From CAYQXJ01 sp964421565 (GTDB taxonomy: Bacteria > Planctomycetota > Brocadiia > SM23-32), in the NCBI GenBank assembly GCA_964421565.1, contig CAYQXJ010000010.1, forward strand, positions 71,729-135,728: a stretch of 64,000 nucleotides of DNA, in the 5' to 3' direction. The notes beneath the pieces are model-generated. The model did not search any database. It saw only the letters and a program-made list of their open reading frames with translations, and was not told the origin of the DNA. Below, piece by piece: positions 24,870 to 33,202 of this stretch (positions are counted from its first letter, which is position 1; each line of letters begins with the position of its first letter). The position numbers and the translations under genes were made by a program.

Positions 24870-26327
24870 CTAAAGCCATCCCCGACGGGCGCACTCATCG
24901 CGGAAGACCTGGTATTGCTCGTCATAGCGCGGGGCATAGCCCGGACGCGGTTCCGCTGCTCGCTCAATTCGGGCCATAGCCTGTGCGGCGTCGCTGAGGT
25001 TGCCATAGTGTCGGTGGCTGGCGGCGAGTATCGCGGCCCCCATCGCGGCGCCGGTCACGTGCGGGCGAATCACGGTGCGCCCCAGGGTGTCGGCTCTTAT
25101 CTGGAGCCACGCATCGCTTTTCGAGCCGCCTCCGGCGCTGTAGACAAGGTGCCCGACCTGCGCCCCGAGCCCCTCCACAGTTTCGTAGGCCAGCCGCTCC
25201 AGGCAAGCAACGCCTTCCAGGTAGGCGCAGAACAGTTCCTGGCGGCTTTTCGGTTCCCCGAGCATGAACGACTCAGCGTGCGGTGCGCGGAAGGGGAACC
25301 GTTCGCCCCTGCCGACCAGGGGATAGGCCACCACGCCGCTGGGCGAGTGTCCGAGCGCGCAAGCGCTGAGCCGCTCCGTCTGTTCCTGTCCGAATTCGCG
25401 GGCGAGGCACTCGGCGCCGGTATTACTCGCACCGCCTGGCAGCCACCATCCTTCGGGGTGGCGGTGACAGTAGATTCGACCCTCCGGGTCGAGCAGCAGC
25501 GTGCTGCTGACGCCCTTGATAACGAGGGTTGTGCCGAGCGTGGTGTTGTAGTCGCCGGGAGCGACGGCGCCGCTGGATATCTGGGAGGCGCAACCATCGG
25601 TAAGGCCCGAGACGACGGGGATGCCGGCTTCCAGACGACATCGCTCTGCCCAGTCCGGAGTCAGTCGGCCTACCACCTTGCCGGGCTTCTGAACCATCGC
25701 CAGCCGCTGGACGTCGATGCCGATGTCACGGTCGATGAAATCCGGCCAGCGGTCCTCCAGCAGGTCGTAGCCGAACTTGAGCATATTCGTCTGGTCGGAG
25801 ATGCCCCAGCGGTCGGTCAGGCAACCGATCAGGTAATCAGTCGGGCTACAGAAGAGGTCGGTGCGCTGGTAGGCGTCGGGCTTCTGTTCCTTGAGCCACA
25901 GGATTTTGGGCAGCCCAAAGGAGGCGCTGAAACCGTAGCCGAGCTTCTCGCTCAGAGCCCGGCCGACGTCCTGCACGCGTTCGGCTTGAGCCCGGGCCCG
26001 GGAATCGTTGTACATTACTGCGGGACCCACGGGCTCATGGTGTGAATCCAGGGCCAGCAGTGTGCCGCTCGTGCTGGTGACTCCGATGGCCTCGACACGA
26101 TCAGACTGCGGAGGGTGCGGCTCCAGGTTCTCCACCGCCTGCCGGACCGCGGCAGCCACAGCTTCGAGCCAGTGGGCCGGCTCCTGCTCGTGCCAGCCTT
26201 CGCGCGCCGTTGATCCTGTGCCCGTCAGTTTGCACTTGCCGTCCCCACACACTTCGCCGTCATCGCGCACGATCACGCAGCGGGCCCCCTGCGTGCCGAG
26301 GTCTATGCCGCAGAAGAGGACGCCCAT
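24870..26327 (-). CDS. FGGY-family carbohydrate kinase, xylulokinase-like
   Basis: 485 residues, the normal length. Two actin-like domains: phosphate loop IDLGTQGARCVIVR at the N-terminus, SGTLLALDSHHEPVGPAVMYNDSRA, then YNTTLGTTLVIKG and the C-terminal AGGGSKSDAWLQIRADTLG adenosine-binding motif, followed by EAAMGAAILA-type helix (TGAAMGAAILAA). The overall pattern is nearest to xylulokinase. It phosphorylates a ketopentose or related sugar in the cytosol. The start has AAGGAGG 6 nt upstream and lies 34 nt after the 966-residue secreted-protein gene, so the two are probably co-transcribed. It would follow the Zn polyol dehydrogenase (29459) in a polyol to ketose to ketose-phosphate route. 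Confidence 0.9.
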   Translation of the reverse strand: MGVLFCGIDLGTQGARCVIVRDDGEVCGDGKCKLTGTGSTAREGWHEQEPAHWLEAVAAAVRQAVENLEPHPPQSDRVEAIGVTSTSGTLLALDSHHEPVGPAVMYNDSRARAQAERVQDVGRALSEKLGYGFSASFGLPKILWLKEQKPDAYQRTDLFCSPTDYLIGCLTDRWGISDQTNMLKFGYDLLEDRWPDFIDRDIGIDVQRLAMVQKPGKVVGRLTPDWAERCRLEAGIPVVSGLTDGCASQISSGAVAPGDYNTTLGTTLVIKGVSSTLLLDPEGRIYCHRHPEGWWLPGGASNTGAECLAREFGQEQTERLSACALGHSPSGVVAYPLVGRGERFPFRAPHAESFMLGEPKSRQELFCAYLEGVACLERLAYETVEGLGAQVGHLVYSAGGGSKSDAWLQIRADTLGRTVIRPHVTGAAMGAAILAASHRHYGNLSDAAQAMARIERAAEPRPGYAPRYDEQYQVFRDECARRGWL

Positions 26328-26361
26328 GAAAGCCTCCTTCCAGATTGTTCATCCGTCTGTG

Positions 26362-29262
26362 TCAGCGCATCTCGCCGGCGGTTGCGTAGAGATCCATCGC
26401 ATCCACGACGGTGTCAAGAAGACGAGCAGCGCTGACGTCGGGGCGGACCAGAGCGACCAGCGCGCCGTCTGCCCGCGTAAGGGCGAGCGGCCACATGCCA
26501 CGCTGGCGAACCGCCGCCTCCAGGCTCTCGGGCAGTGTCTGCACGGCGTCCGTGAACACCCAAACCAGTTTAGGCGCCTCGTTCACCGCGTCCTGCCAGT
26601 TGCTCGCCACGGGCAGAGGGCGCTCCCACTTGGTCTCAAACCCTTGGGCGAACCGCCGCGCGAGGTTCTGTCCCTCGTCGCCGAGGCCAACGACGGACCA
26701 CTGGTGTTGCCCGTTTTGCGTCAGCGGCACGCCATGCCAGACGGCGCAACGCGGCAGTTGTTGCTCGAAGGCGGCGATCTCCTGCAGCAGTTGAAGGGTG
26801 CGACGATGCGCCTCGCGGAATGGCCTCAGGCTGTCGGCGCGGACGGTCAGCACGCCTCGACCAACGGCGGGGTCGGCGGCTAGCGGCAACAGGTAGTTGG
26901 CCTCCGGCCCTACGATGGCTTGCACACGGTTGAGTGCGAGAACCTTCGCCTGGCGCTCCGGCGAACCCGTATCGGCCTTGAGAGCGCTTCGAGCAAGCCG
27001 GCGAGCCTGACTCCACAGACGTGCCTCCGCGCAGGCATCCCGTATCACGTGCCATAGCGCCCATTGCCGATCAACCGCTCCGGTCGGGGCCTGACAACTC
27101 ACCGCAAGGCCGCTCAGGCCTTGCCACGCCGCGGCCCATGCCGCCCGGCGCACCGGCAGCGCCGCCCGGCGCCAGTCCATGTCGGCGAGGTCCAGGTGCA
27201 GCCACACAGTGTCGTCGGGGTCCAGCATTCCGGCGGCCGTCAGCTCAGGCACAAGTCCCGCGGGCACGCCGCGATTCACCAGGTACGCTGAGGCGGCCGG
27301 CGCCTCGCTTGTAAGGTCACGTGTGAGGAGAGCAACCTGGTAACCGGACTGATGGGTTGCTGCTACGGTGGTCGCATCGACCACCGATTCGCGCAGAAGC
27401 CAGAGCGGCGACGGATAAGGCAGCAGCGGACTGCCCCCAGCGGCCTGTTCGGGCGGCAGCGCCCCGTCGGCTCTCTTGCGGGCGACCAGCCGTATCTGCT
27501 GTGGAAGGGACTGCGGCGTGTAGGTTGACATGCCGAGAGCCACGGCATCCACTCCGTGCGAGGTCAGAAGCGGCAGGGCTGCCGCCGAGACAGGCTCCCC
27601 GTCACCAATATACCAGAGCCCGAACGAGTCCTCGGCCAGGGACGGTCTCTCGCTCACGCGCACATCGAGCTGTGCCTCCACTACCTGGGCTTCGGCGCTG
27701 ATGACCAGGCGGCCGACGTGCCGGCCCGGGGCGAGCCGCGACGCGTCCAGGGTCAGTGCCAGCCAACGGTCTTCGCCCGCCGCCACCGCTCGCGACTGAT
27801 AGGGCAACATGCGGCCTGCACCGGGGGCGGATTCGTGGATCAGCCACAAGTAGACCGCCGACGCTGACAGCGGCGCGAAGCTCTCTGTGCCGCTCTCTCC
27901 CCCCACAGCGAAGTTGAGATGCGGAAGGTCATGTGCGGCTCGTACGCGCAGAAACAGAGTGCGTCGCTCGCCGACGCCCAGGGCCACACTTACGGCTTCC
28001 AGGGGGTGGCCGCTTGCAGTGCCGTCAAACAGCCAGACACCGAAGCCGCGTTCATTGGCGGTCCTCGTCAGGGCGGCCACGCCTTCCGCCTCGTCGCCGC
28101 GGATGGGCAGGGGCTTGTAGGCAGGCACAGCCGGCGCGGTTGTGAGGGATGTCGGTAGCGCCATACCATCCACGGGCACTACGCAGCGGCCGATCCGACG
28201 CTCCCCCCCGTACACCTCGTGCACGAACCCGGCCACTTGTCCACCGTAATCAGGGCACTCAATTCGTCCCTCTGCTACTACCATCGGATCCACACCCGTG
28301 AAAACGAGTGGTGGGCAGGGCTCGAGCTCCGCACCGCTCGTGGCATAGGCTCGCGTCACTACGGAGACTTCCTCGTGGGGACTCAACGGCAGCAGGCTGA
28401 ACCGCAGAGACAGCGGCTCCCGCTTGGGCGCGGGCAACGTGTCGGCGACGAACTGCCTGTTCAGCTCGCTTACGGCTGTGAAGCCCTCCAGCGGAATAAG
28501 TTTCATATCGGCCGTAAGGCAGTGTCCGGCGGGGATGGTGGGGTAGCGCCACCCAATTGAGAGGCCGCCACTGCCCGTCTGCAGAGGCCGAAGCAGGCGG
28601 CATCCCGGGCATCCCGGCAGAAAGGCCAGCACCCGGCGCGACCTGGGATCACTCACCGCCAACCACCGCAGATTGCTCTGGGCTATCCCCTCGCTAACGG
28701 CCACCGGCAGCAGCCTACTGCTCACCGTTTCGGCGCCCCGGCCGCGGTCCATGCTGTGCAGGGCGTGATTGTCCGCCAGTGCGATTCGGTTCCGCACGGC
28801 CGGGGCGTCGGCCCCGCTCAGTGGCCAGGGACCGTGGTTCTCGAACTCCATGCGCACGGTCAGCCACGGCTCATCGTCCCGGGCGATGAATTGTTTGACA
28901 ACACGCAGTTGGCCGGCGGAGGCGGCGAGGACGAGGCTCGCGCTGCCTGGATCACTTGTCGTGCTGAGCACCTCATAGGCAGTATCGGCCGTATGCTGTT
29001 CGACGGCCAGCCCTCCCAGGGGACCGGCCGCATCGGTCATATTGGCCCCACGGTGGCGCAGGGCGACAATCCGCCCGCCTCGGGCGGGGCTCACTACGGC
29101 CTCGTAACCCTCGGCACTGAGAGCATACTCCCCCGCCGAAAATGTGAGTGAGGCGGCGGCTGCGTTCCGCCCCCCCAGACAAAGCAGCCCCAAGCACAGC
29201 ACCGTCCCTACGGTCCTGGCAGACCGGCCGGGCAGGCTATGCGGCAGGCAAATAGTTGACAT
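26362..29262 (-). CDS. Large secreted protein with galactose-mutarotase-like N-terminal domain
   Basis: 966 residues from ATG 29262; the signal peptide (residues about 12-36, ending AAAAS) begins there. Residues about 37-330 look like a beta-supersandwich of the aldose-epimerase/GH carbohydrate-binding type (GYEAVVSPARGGRIVALRHR, then VVKQFIARDDEPWLTVRMEFEN). A middle part of Ig-like strands (about 330-590, e.g. RWLALTLDASRLAPGRHVGRLVISA) precedes a C-terminal alpha/beta part (FGLWYIGDGEPVSAAALPLLTSHGVDAVAL onward) that may be a degenerate barrel. No catalytic pair is recognisable. It probably binds or processes a glycan outside the cytosol and feeds the co-transcribed FGGY kinase pathway. 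A promoter lies at 29311-29339. Confidence 0.7.
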   Translation of the reverse strand: MSTICLPHSLPGRSARTVGTVLCLGLLCLGGRNAAAASLTFSAGEYALSAEGYEAVVSPARGGRIVALRHRGANMTDAAGPLGGLAVEQHTADTAYEVLSTTSDPGSASLVLAASAGQLRVVKQFIARDDEPWLTVRMEFENHGPWPLSGADAPAVRNRIALADNHALHSMDRGRGAETVSSRLLPVAVSEGIAQSNLRWLAVSDPRSRRVLAFLPGCPGCRLLRPLQTGSGGLSIGWRYPTIPAGHCLTADMKLIPLEGFTAVSELNRQFVADTLPAPKREPLSLRFSLLPLSPHEEVSVVTRAYATSGAELEPCPPLVFTGVDPMVVAEGRIECPDYGGQVAGFVHEVYGGERRIGRCVVPVDGMALPTSLTTAPAVPAYKPLPIRGDEAEGVAALTRTANERGFGVWLFDGTASGHPLEAVSVALGVGERRTLFLRVRAAHDLPHLNFAVGGESGTESFAPLSASAVYLWLIHESAPGAGRMLPYQSRAVAAGEDRWLALTLDASRLAPGRHVGRLVISAEAQVVEAQLDVRVSERPSLAEDSFGLWYIGDGEPVSAAALPLLTSHGVDAVALGMSTYTPQSLPQQIRLVARKRADGALPPEQAAGGSPLLPYPSPLWLLRESVVDATTVAATHQSGYQVALLTRDLTSEAPAASAYLVNRGVPAGLVPELTAAGMLDPDDTVWLHLDLADMDWRRAALPVRRAAWAAAWQGLSGLAVSCQAPTGAVDRQWALWHVIRDACAEARLWSQARRLARSALKADTGSPERQAKVLALNRVQAIVGPEANYLLPLAADPAVGRGVLTVRADSLRPFREAHRRTLQLLQEIAAFEQQLPRCAVWHGVPLTQNGQHQWSVVGLGDEGQNLARRFAQGFETKWERPLPVASNWQDAVNEAPKLVWVFTDAVQTLPESLEAAVRQRGMWPLALTRADGALVALVRPDVSAARLLDTVVDAMDLYATAGEMR

Positions 29263-29310
29263 GGCCAGACTGCTCCCCGAGCAAGCGCAGCGCACGCTGC
29301 CTAACCCCGC

Positions 29311-29339
29311 ATGATACGGTGCAGGGACGTTTGTCACAA
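29311..29339 (-). promoter_or_regulatory. Promoter of the 966-residue protein/kinase operon
   Basis: Minus strand TTGTGA (29339-29334), 17-nt spacer, TATCAT (29316-29311). Start near 29304, leader about 42 nt. It is back to back with the dehydrogenase promoter 44 bp away, so one regulator could control both. Confidence 0.5.
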
Positions 29340-29382
29340 GCTGAACAGCCACTCGCCCTGCGCGCTGTGACGTCTCGATGGT

Positions 29383-29411
29383 TTGCACGGCTCGCCACCG
29401 CGCATTACAAT
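29383..29411 (+). promoter_or_regulatory. Promoter of the polyol dehydrogenase gene
   Basis: TTGCAC (29383-29388), 17-nt spacer, TACAAT (29406-29411); start near 29418, leader about 41 nt before the ATG at 29459. Confidence 0.5.
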
Positions 29412-29458
29412 CCGCCGGAGGACTGAAGCGAATTCACGTGTCAGAACGGAAGGCCGCC

Positions 29459-30490
29459 ATGGCTGACAACAAGAACAGAGCAGTGTTTCTGCGCGCCGCT
29501 GGCGAGATGTATGTGGACGAGATGCCGATGCCGGAGCCTGGTCCTTACGACGCCCTGATCGCGATGAAATCCGTCGGAGTCTGTGGCTCGGACATCCACT
29601 ACTACGAGCACGGTCGCATCGGGCCCTTCGTGGTCGAGGAGCCACTCATCATCGGCCATGAGTGCTCCGGGCAGGTGCTGGAGGTGGGGTCGCAGGTCAC
29701 CAGCCTGCGGCAAGGAGACATGGTGGCGGTCGAGCCTGGCATACCTTGCCGGCGTTGCAGCTACTGCTGGAGTGATCGCTACAACCTCTGCCGGGACCTG
29801 TTCTTCATGGGCACACCGCCCAACCACGGGGCGTTCCGTGAATACGTCGCCTGGCCGGCCGACTTCTGCTACAGGTTGCCCGAAGCGTTAGACAGTGAGA
29901 TCGGGGCTACCATAGAACCGTTGGCGGTCGGCTTGCAGGGCATCCAGCAGGTGAACCTGCGGGCGGGTGAGTCCGTGGTCGTGTTCGGGGCCGGGCCGAT
30001 CGGGCTTGTCACCGTCGCCGCGTGCGCGGGCTATGGAGCCACCGATATCGTTTCTGTGGACCTGATCGATAAGCGGTTGCGGGCCGCCGAGAAGATGGGG
30101 GCGACGCAGACACTGAACGCCGGCGAGGCCGATGTCCTGAAGGAACTCGACGGCCGGGCCGACGTTGTTCTCGACTGCGTGGGCAATCGCACGACCATCG
30201 AACAGGGCGTGGCTGTAGCCCGGGCGGGCGGGCGAGTCTGTTGGATTGGTATGGCCGGCGATGAGGCCCGGCTACCTTTGGTGGATGCGCAAGCCAAGGA
30301 GCTGCGCTTCTACACCGTCTGGCGCTATGCCGGTGTCTATCCCACGGCAGTGAACCTGCTGGGGGCGGGCAGACTGGACACCGCGCCCCTGATCACCGAC
30401 AGGTTCGAGTTCCCAAACGTTGACGAGGCGTTGGCGTTCGCTTCGTCTCACAAGGAGAGCGCGTTGAAGACGATGGTGAACTTCGCCTGA
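29459..30490 (+). CDS. Zinc-dependent sorbitol/xylitol-type dehydrogenase
   Basis: 343 residues, medium-chain dehydrogenase. Catalytic zinc site: Cys42 in VGVCGSDIHYY and His67-Glu68 in IIGHECSGQV. Structural zinc lobe: Cys97, Cys100, Cys103 and Cys111. NAD fold: VVVFGAGPIGLVTVAACAGYGA followed by SVDL, whose Asp favours NAD over NADP. The GSDIHYYEHGRIG context is that of sorbitol/xylitol dehydrogenases, which oxidise a polyol to a ketose. Start at 29459 follows GGAAGG; upstream codons are non-coding. It is divergent from the secreted protein/FGGY kinase operon, which fits a polyol to ketose to ketose-phosphate pathway. Confidence 0.92.
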   Translation: MADNKNRAVFLRAAGEMYVDEMPMPEPGPYDALIAMKSVGVCGSDIHYYEHGRIGPFVVEEPLIIGHECSGQVLEVGSQVTSLRQGDMVAVEPGIPCRRCSYCWSDRYNLCRDLFFMGTPPNHGAFREYVAWPADFCYRLPEALDSEIGATIEPLAVGLQGIQQVNLRAGESVVVFGAGPIGLVTVAACAGYGATDIVSVDLIDKRLRAAEKMGATQTLNAGEADVLKELDGRADVVLDCVGNRTTIEQGVAVARAGGRVCWIGMAGDEARLPLVDAQAKELRFYTVWRYAGVYPTAVNLLGAGRLDTAPLITDRFEFPNVDEALAFASSHKESALKTMVNFA

Positions 30491-30536
30491 ACGGCCGCAT
30501 GAGGCGCTTTGGGGGGCTTCGCAGCGCATTTTGCGC

Positions 30537-30565
30537 TTGACACCGGCCCCCCCGGCGCTTATACC
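30537..30565 (+). promoter_or_regulatory. Strong sigma-70-like promoter of the histone gene
   Basis: Perfect TTGACA (30537-30542), 17-nt spacer, TATACC (30560-30565). Start near 30572 gives a leader of about 57 nt. It is one of the best promoter matches in the window, consistent with an abundant chromatin protein. Confidence 0.6.
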
Positions 30566-30628
30566 ATGAGGCCCGTAAAGGCTTCTGTGCAGTTCCTATC
30601 GAGTTCTTTTGTCGCAGGAGGACGGTGG

Positions 30629-30811
30629 ATGATGGATAAGGAACAGTTGGTCGTCGGCAGCAAGGTGAAGAACTACGTCAAGGGCAAGGGCCTGATGAGC
30701 TCGTCCGATATGCTGGACGCGCTGAACGACGCCGTATATGAACTGCTTGACAAGGCTGCTGCGCGGGCTCAGGGCAACAACCGCAAGACCGTGCAGGCTA
30801 AGGACGTCTAA
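30629..30811 (+). CDS. Bacterial histone-fold protein
   Basis: 60 residues, basic, no Cys. The C-terminal NNRKTVQAKDV matches the loop-2/helix-3 motif of archaeal histones (RKTIKAED in HMf types), and the middle MSSSDMLDALNDAVYELLDKAAARAQ fits the long central helix. The N-terminal SKVKNYVKGKG is the short first helix. The protein ends just after the RKT-D motif, so helix 3 is very short, as described for the single-domain bacterial histones of Bdellovibrio type. It should dimerise and bind DNA. AGGAGG lies 7 nt before ATG 30629; a second ATG follows directly. The gene stands alone with a strong promoter and a terminator about 200 nt downstream. Confidence 0.85.
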   Translation: MMDKEQLVVGSKVKNYVKGKGLMSSSDMLDALNDAVYELLDKAAARAQGNNRKTVQAKDV

Positions 30812-31008
30812 AACGCGCCTTCGCGCAGAGGTGGCCTGCACCGAACACCGGGTGGCTCTGCGGGCCCGTTTGGGCGCCGGTAGGACTGTTGCTCGGGAGT
30901 TGGTGCGTTAGCGGCGGTGTTGCTTGCTGCCAGTTGGTTGCCTCGCAGATTGCTCAGACACTTGGGCGATAGGCGCGCTTTGTAAGTGCATGTTTGTGTC
31001 GTGCCTGG

Positions 31009-31044
31009 CCCCGGTTTGCCGTCACGGCGAGCCGGGGTCTTTTT
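31009..31044 (+). terminator. Rho-independent terminator downstream of the histone gene
   Basis: CCCCGG (31009-31014) pairs with CCGGGG (31032-31037) and inside it GCCG (31018-31021) with CGGC (31025-31028); TCTTTTT follows directly on the plus strand. Confidence 0.7.
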
Positions 31045-31122
31045 GAGAGGTTACACTGGTGTTCCCGGGTTCAGGTGCCTGACCGGGAACTACCGGCAAA
31101 CTTAAAGCTGCTCCCAAGTGCA

Positions 31123-31155
31123 AAGCCCCCCTTCGCGTGGTGTGAAGGGGGGCTT
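31123..31155 (-). terminator. Perfect 12-bp hairpin after the propeller lipoprotein gene
   Basis: AAGCCCCCCTTC (31123-31134) and GAAGGGGGGCTT (31144-31155) form a perfect stem with a 9-nt loop, 29 nt after the stop codon of the minus-strand gene at 31184. The T tract on the minus strand is short, so termination strength is uncertain; it can serve both strands. Confidence 0.6.
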
Positions 31156-31183
31156 CAGAGTTTCACGGGCCTGCTGCGGTTCG

Positions 31184-32314
31184 CTATTCGACTTTCAGCT
31201 CCTCGAACGCGACGATGGAGCCGCTGGAGTTGGCAACGAAGAACACGGGGCTCCTCTCACTGCCGGCGAAAACGCAGTCGCCGGGCAGCGGCTCCCGCCA
31301 CAACTGTTCCCCGGTATCCAGCGAGACGGCTGATATCACATTGCCTTCATTGAGGAAGTAAGCCCTTCCCTGGCCCGTGGTCAACAACCGGGTGGCGCCT
31401 TCTGCCCTCCACAGCACCTCGCTGTCGCCCCCGGCGGGCATGGCGATCGCCGCGGGTTTACTGGAAAACACCAGCAGTGTGTCTCCCACCACGAGTGGCT
31501 TGCCAACGATTGGGGCCTCGAAGTCCTTCGTCCACTTCAGCCTGCCGAAGTCGCTGTCCAGAGCATAGAGCCGCCCGCGGTTGTCACCGACATAGGCTGT
31601 CTTGATGGCTACTGCGACGCCGGAGGAGAGCTTGCCCGGTCCGGCGGGCTTCCACTGCCAGAGCTCATTGCCGGAGTCCGCGCGCACTGCCGCGCCCTTG
31701 TCGGCGTAGGCAGCGGCGTATACGACACCATCGTGCAGGAGCGGCTGCTGCATGATCGGCCCCTGGAGAGAAACACGCCACTCCGGGCGCGTTTCCTTAA
31801 GCTGGATCCGGGCTATGGTTCCGTCTCCGCCGGCCAGAATCAGGCCGTCGCGGAAGACGAGCGGGGGGGTGAACACGGCGAACTTGGGCTCGTATCCGTG
31901 ACTCAACTGCTCATCGTCCAGGCCGAAGGTGTACACCGTGTTATGCTGTACGAGCACCAGGCGGTCCCCCCATGTCACCGGAGCACGGGCGAGACTGCCA
32001 GGCAGCGCTGCGCCGGTCATCCAGGTGCCCTTGGCAGCATCGTAGATGTGCAACTGGCCCTCGCCTGCTTCGGCGACAAGTACGTCTCCGGTGGCGTATA
32101 TCTCATGCAGTGGTGCCCGCGTGCTCTGGCCGAGTTCCTGTCGCCAGAGCATTCTCAGCCCGAACTCGTCCAGCGAGAAGATAGCATTGTCCGGCGAGAG
32201 GTCCGAGCCGACCTGCCCCGGCACTGCGGGAGTGGTGGGGGATTGGCAAGCGACCAGTGTACAGGCGACCAGCAGGGCTGTGCAGGTGAAGCATCGGCGC
32301 AAGGCGGCCATCAT
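31184..32314 (-). CDS. PQQ-like beta-propeller lipoprotein (BamB-like)
   Basis: 376 residues. Signal peptide with lipobox LVAC, Cys at about residue 23, predicts a lipoprotein. The body has repeated propeller blades of the PQQ/BamB kind: GQLHIYDAAKGTWM, DGTIARIQLKETRPEWRVSL, AAVRADSGNELWQWKP, GRLYALDSDFGRLKW, ISAVSLDTGEQLW and GSIVAFEEL. Such proteins are scaffolds (BamB in outer-membrane protein assembly) or bind quinone; no PQQ-enzyme active site is visible. Start at 32314 follows GGAGGA with 8 nt spacing (two Met codons in tandem). It is flanked by convergent histone and divergent Mut7-C genes, so appears monocistronic. Confidence 0.85.
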   Translation of the reverse strand: MMAALRRCFTCTALLVACTLVACQSPTTPAVPGQVGSDLSPDNAIFSLDEFGLRMLWRQELGQSTRAPLHEIYATGDVLVAEAGEGQLHIYDAAKGTWMTGAALPGSLARAPVTWGDRLVLVQHNTVYTFGLDDEQLSHGYEPKFAVFTPPLVFRDGLILAGGDGTIARIQLKETRPEWRVSLQGPIMQQPLLHDGVVYAAAYADKGAAVRADSGNELWQWKPAGPGKLSSGVAVAIKTAYVGDNRGRLYALDSDFGRLKWTKDFEAPIVGKPLVVGDTLLVFSSKPAAIAMPAGGDSEVLWRAEGATRLLTTGQGRAYFLNEGNVISAVSLDTGEQLWREPLPGDCVFAGSERSPVFFVANSSGSIVAFEELKVE

Positions 32315-32560
32315 CGTCGGCTCCTCCGATAGGATGACAGTCTGTGCAATCTGGGACGGGCATTCCCGACGCCCGGCCGGCTCTCACACGTTTGTGTCAG
32401 AACTCTAACCGCCGGCCCGGCGTGTGTCAAGCTCAAACACTCGCCGGGCGCAACGCGCTCGGGCCGTTCGACAGTCGGCTTTCGTCTTCGTTACACTGGC
32501 AGGCGAGGCGGAGCCGGGCCATCACTTGCTCACTTACGAGGCAATTCTCAGGATGTGACG

Positions 32561-33067
32561 GTGGGCGAACCGACCTTCATCTGCGATGCCATGCTCGGTG
32601 GTCTGGCTCGCTGGCTACGCGCCGCGGGCTACTGGTCCTGCTTCGACTCGCAGATCCGCGACGCCGCACTGGTCCGTCGTGCCTTCGAGGAAGGACATTG
32701 TCTACTGACCAGTGACAGTGGCGTAATGAAGCATCACGCCGTGGCGGAAGGACTCGTTGAGTCGGTATTCGTCCCTATCGGGCTCTCCCCTGTGGAGCAA
32801 CTGGGGCACGTATTGCACCAGCGGGGACTCGCCCTGCGACAACCGCGCTGCATGGACTGTGGCGGGCGGCTGGTGCGTGTGCCTCTGCAACAGGTAGAGG
32901 AGAGCGTGCCCCCCAAGGTACAGCAGGCGTGTAAGCGCTTCTATCAGTGCGGGGACTGTGGCAAAGTATACTGGCGGGGCACACACTGGCAAGACATTCG
33001 CCGGAAGCTCAGAATCGCTGCGAGTTATGACGCCGAGTCGGGGCACGCACAAGAGCGCAGGGGGTAG
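32561..33067 (+). CDS. Mut7-C family PIN-like protein with zinc ribbon
   Basis: 168 residues. N-terminal PIN-like nuclease part: FICDAMLGGLARWLRAAGY (Asp as possible metal ligand) and LLTSDSGVM. The C-terminal zinc ribbon has CMDCGG and CGDCGKVYWRGTHW, the hallmark of Mut7-C proteins (named after the C-terminus of nematode Mut-7). These are predicted RNases, often linked to toxin-antitoxin-like or RNA decay contexts. GTG at 32561 is preferred because AGG lies 8 nt upstream; GTG at 32555 is possible. TACACT at 32492-32497 may be the -10 box. No antitoxin-like partner is adjacent. Confidence 0.85.
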   Translation: MGEPTFICDAMLGGLARWLRAAGYWSCFDSQIRDAALVRRAFEEGHCLLTSDSGVMKHHAVAEGLVESVFVPIGLSPVEQLGHVLHQRGLALRQPRCMDCGGRLVRVPLQQVEESVPPKVQQACKRFYQCGDCGKVYWRGTHWQDIRRKLRIAASYDAESGHAQERRG

Positions 33068-33202
33068 GCAAACGGCCCGGCACTTGCGAGACGTGAGGGG
33101 CGTACTCCATAATGCGCCTATCTCGATAAAGAGGTCCGGGCACGAGGCGCGGCGCAGGCAGTGCCGCACCGCCGCCCCCGATAGACCAGTGACTACCTGA
33201 CA

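Larger units (their letters stand above)
30812..31183. other. 372 bp without a gene, holding two hairpins
   Basis: Lies between the histone gene and the convergent propeller lipoprotein gene. It holds two terminator-like hairpins (31009-31044 and 31123-31155). The first lies almost 200 nt after the histone stop, so the histone mRNA would have a long 3' untranslated part, or a small RNA could be made here. No ORF with a ribosome-binding site was noticed. Confidence 0.5.
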
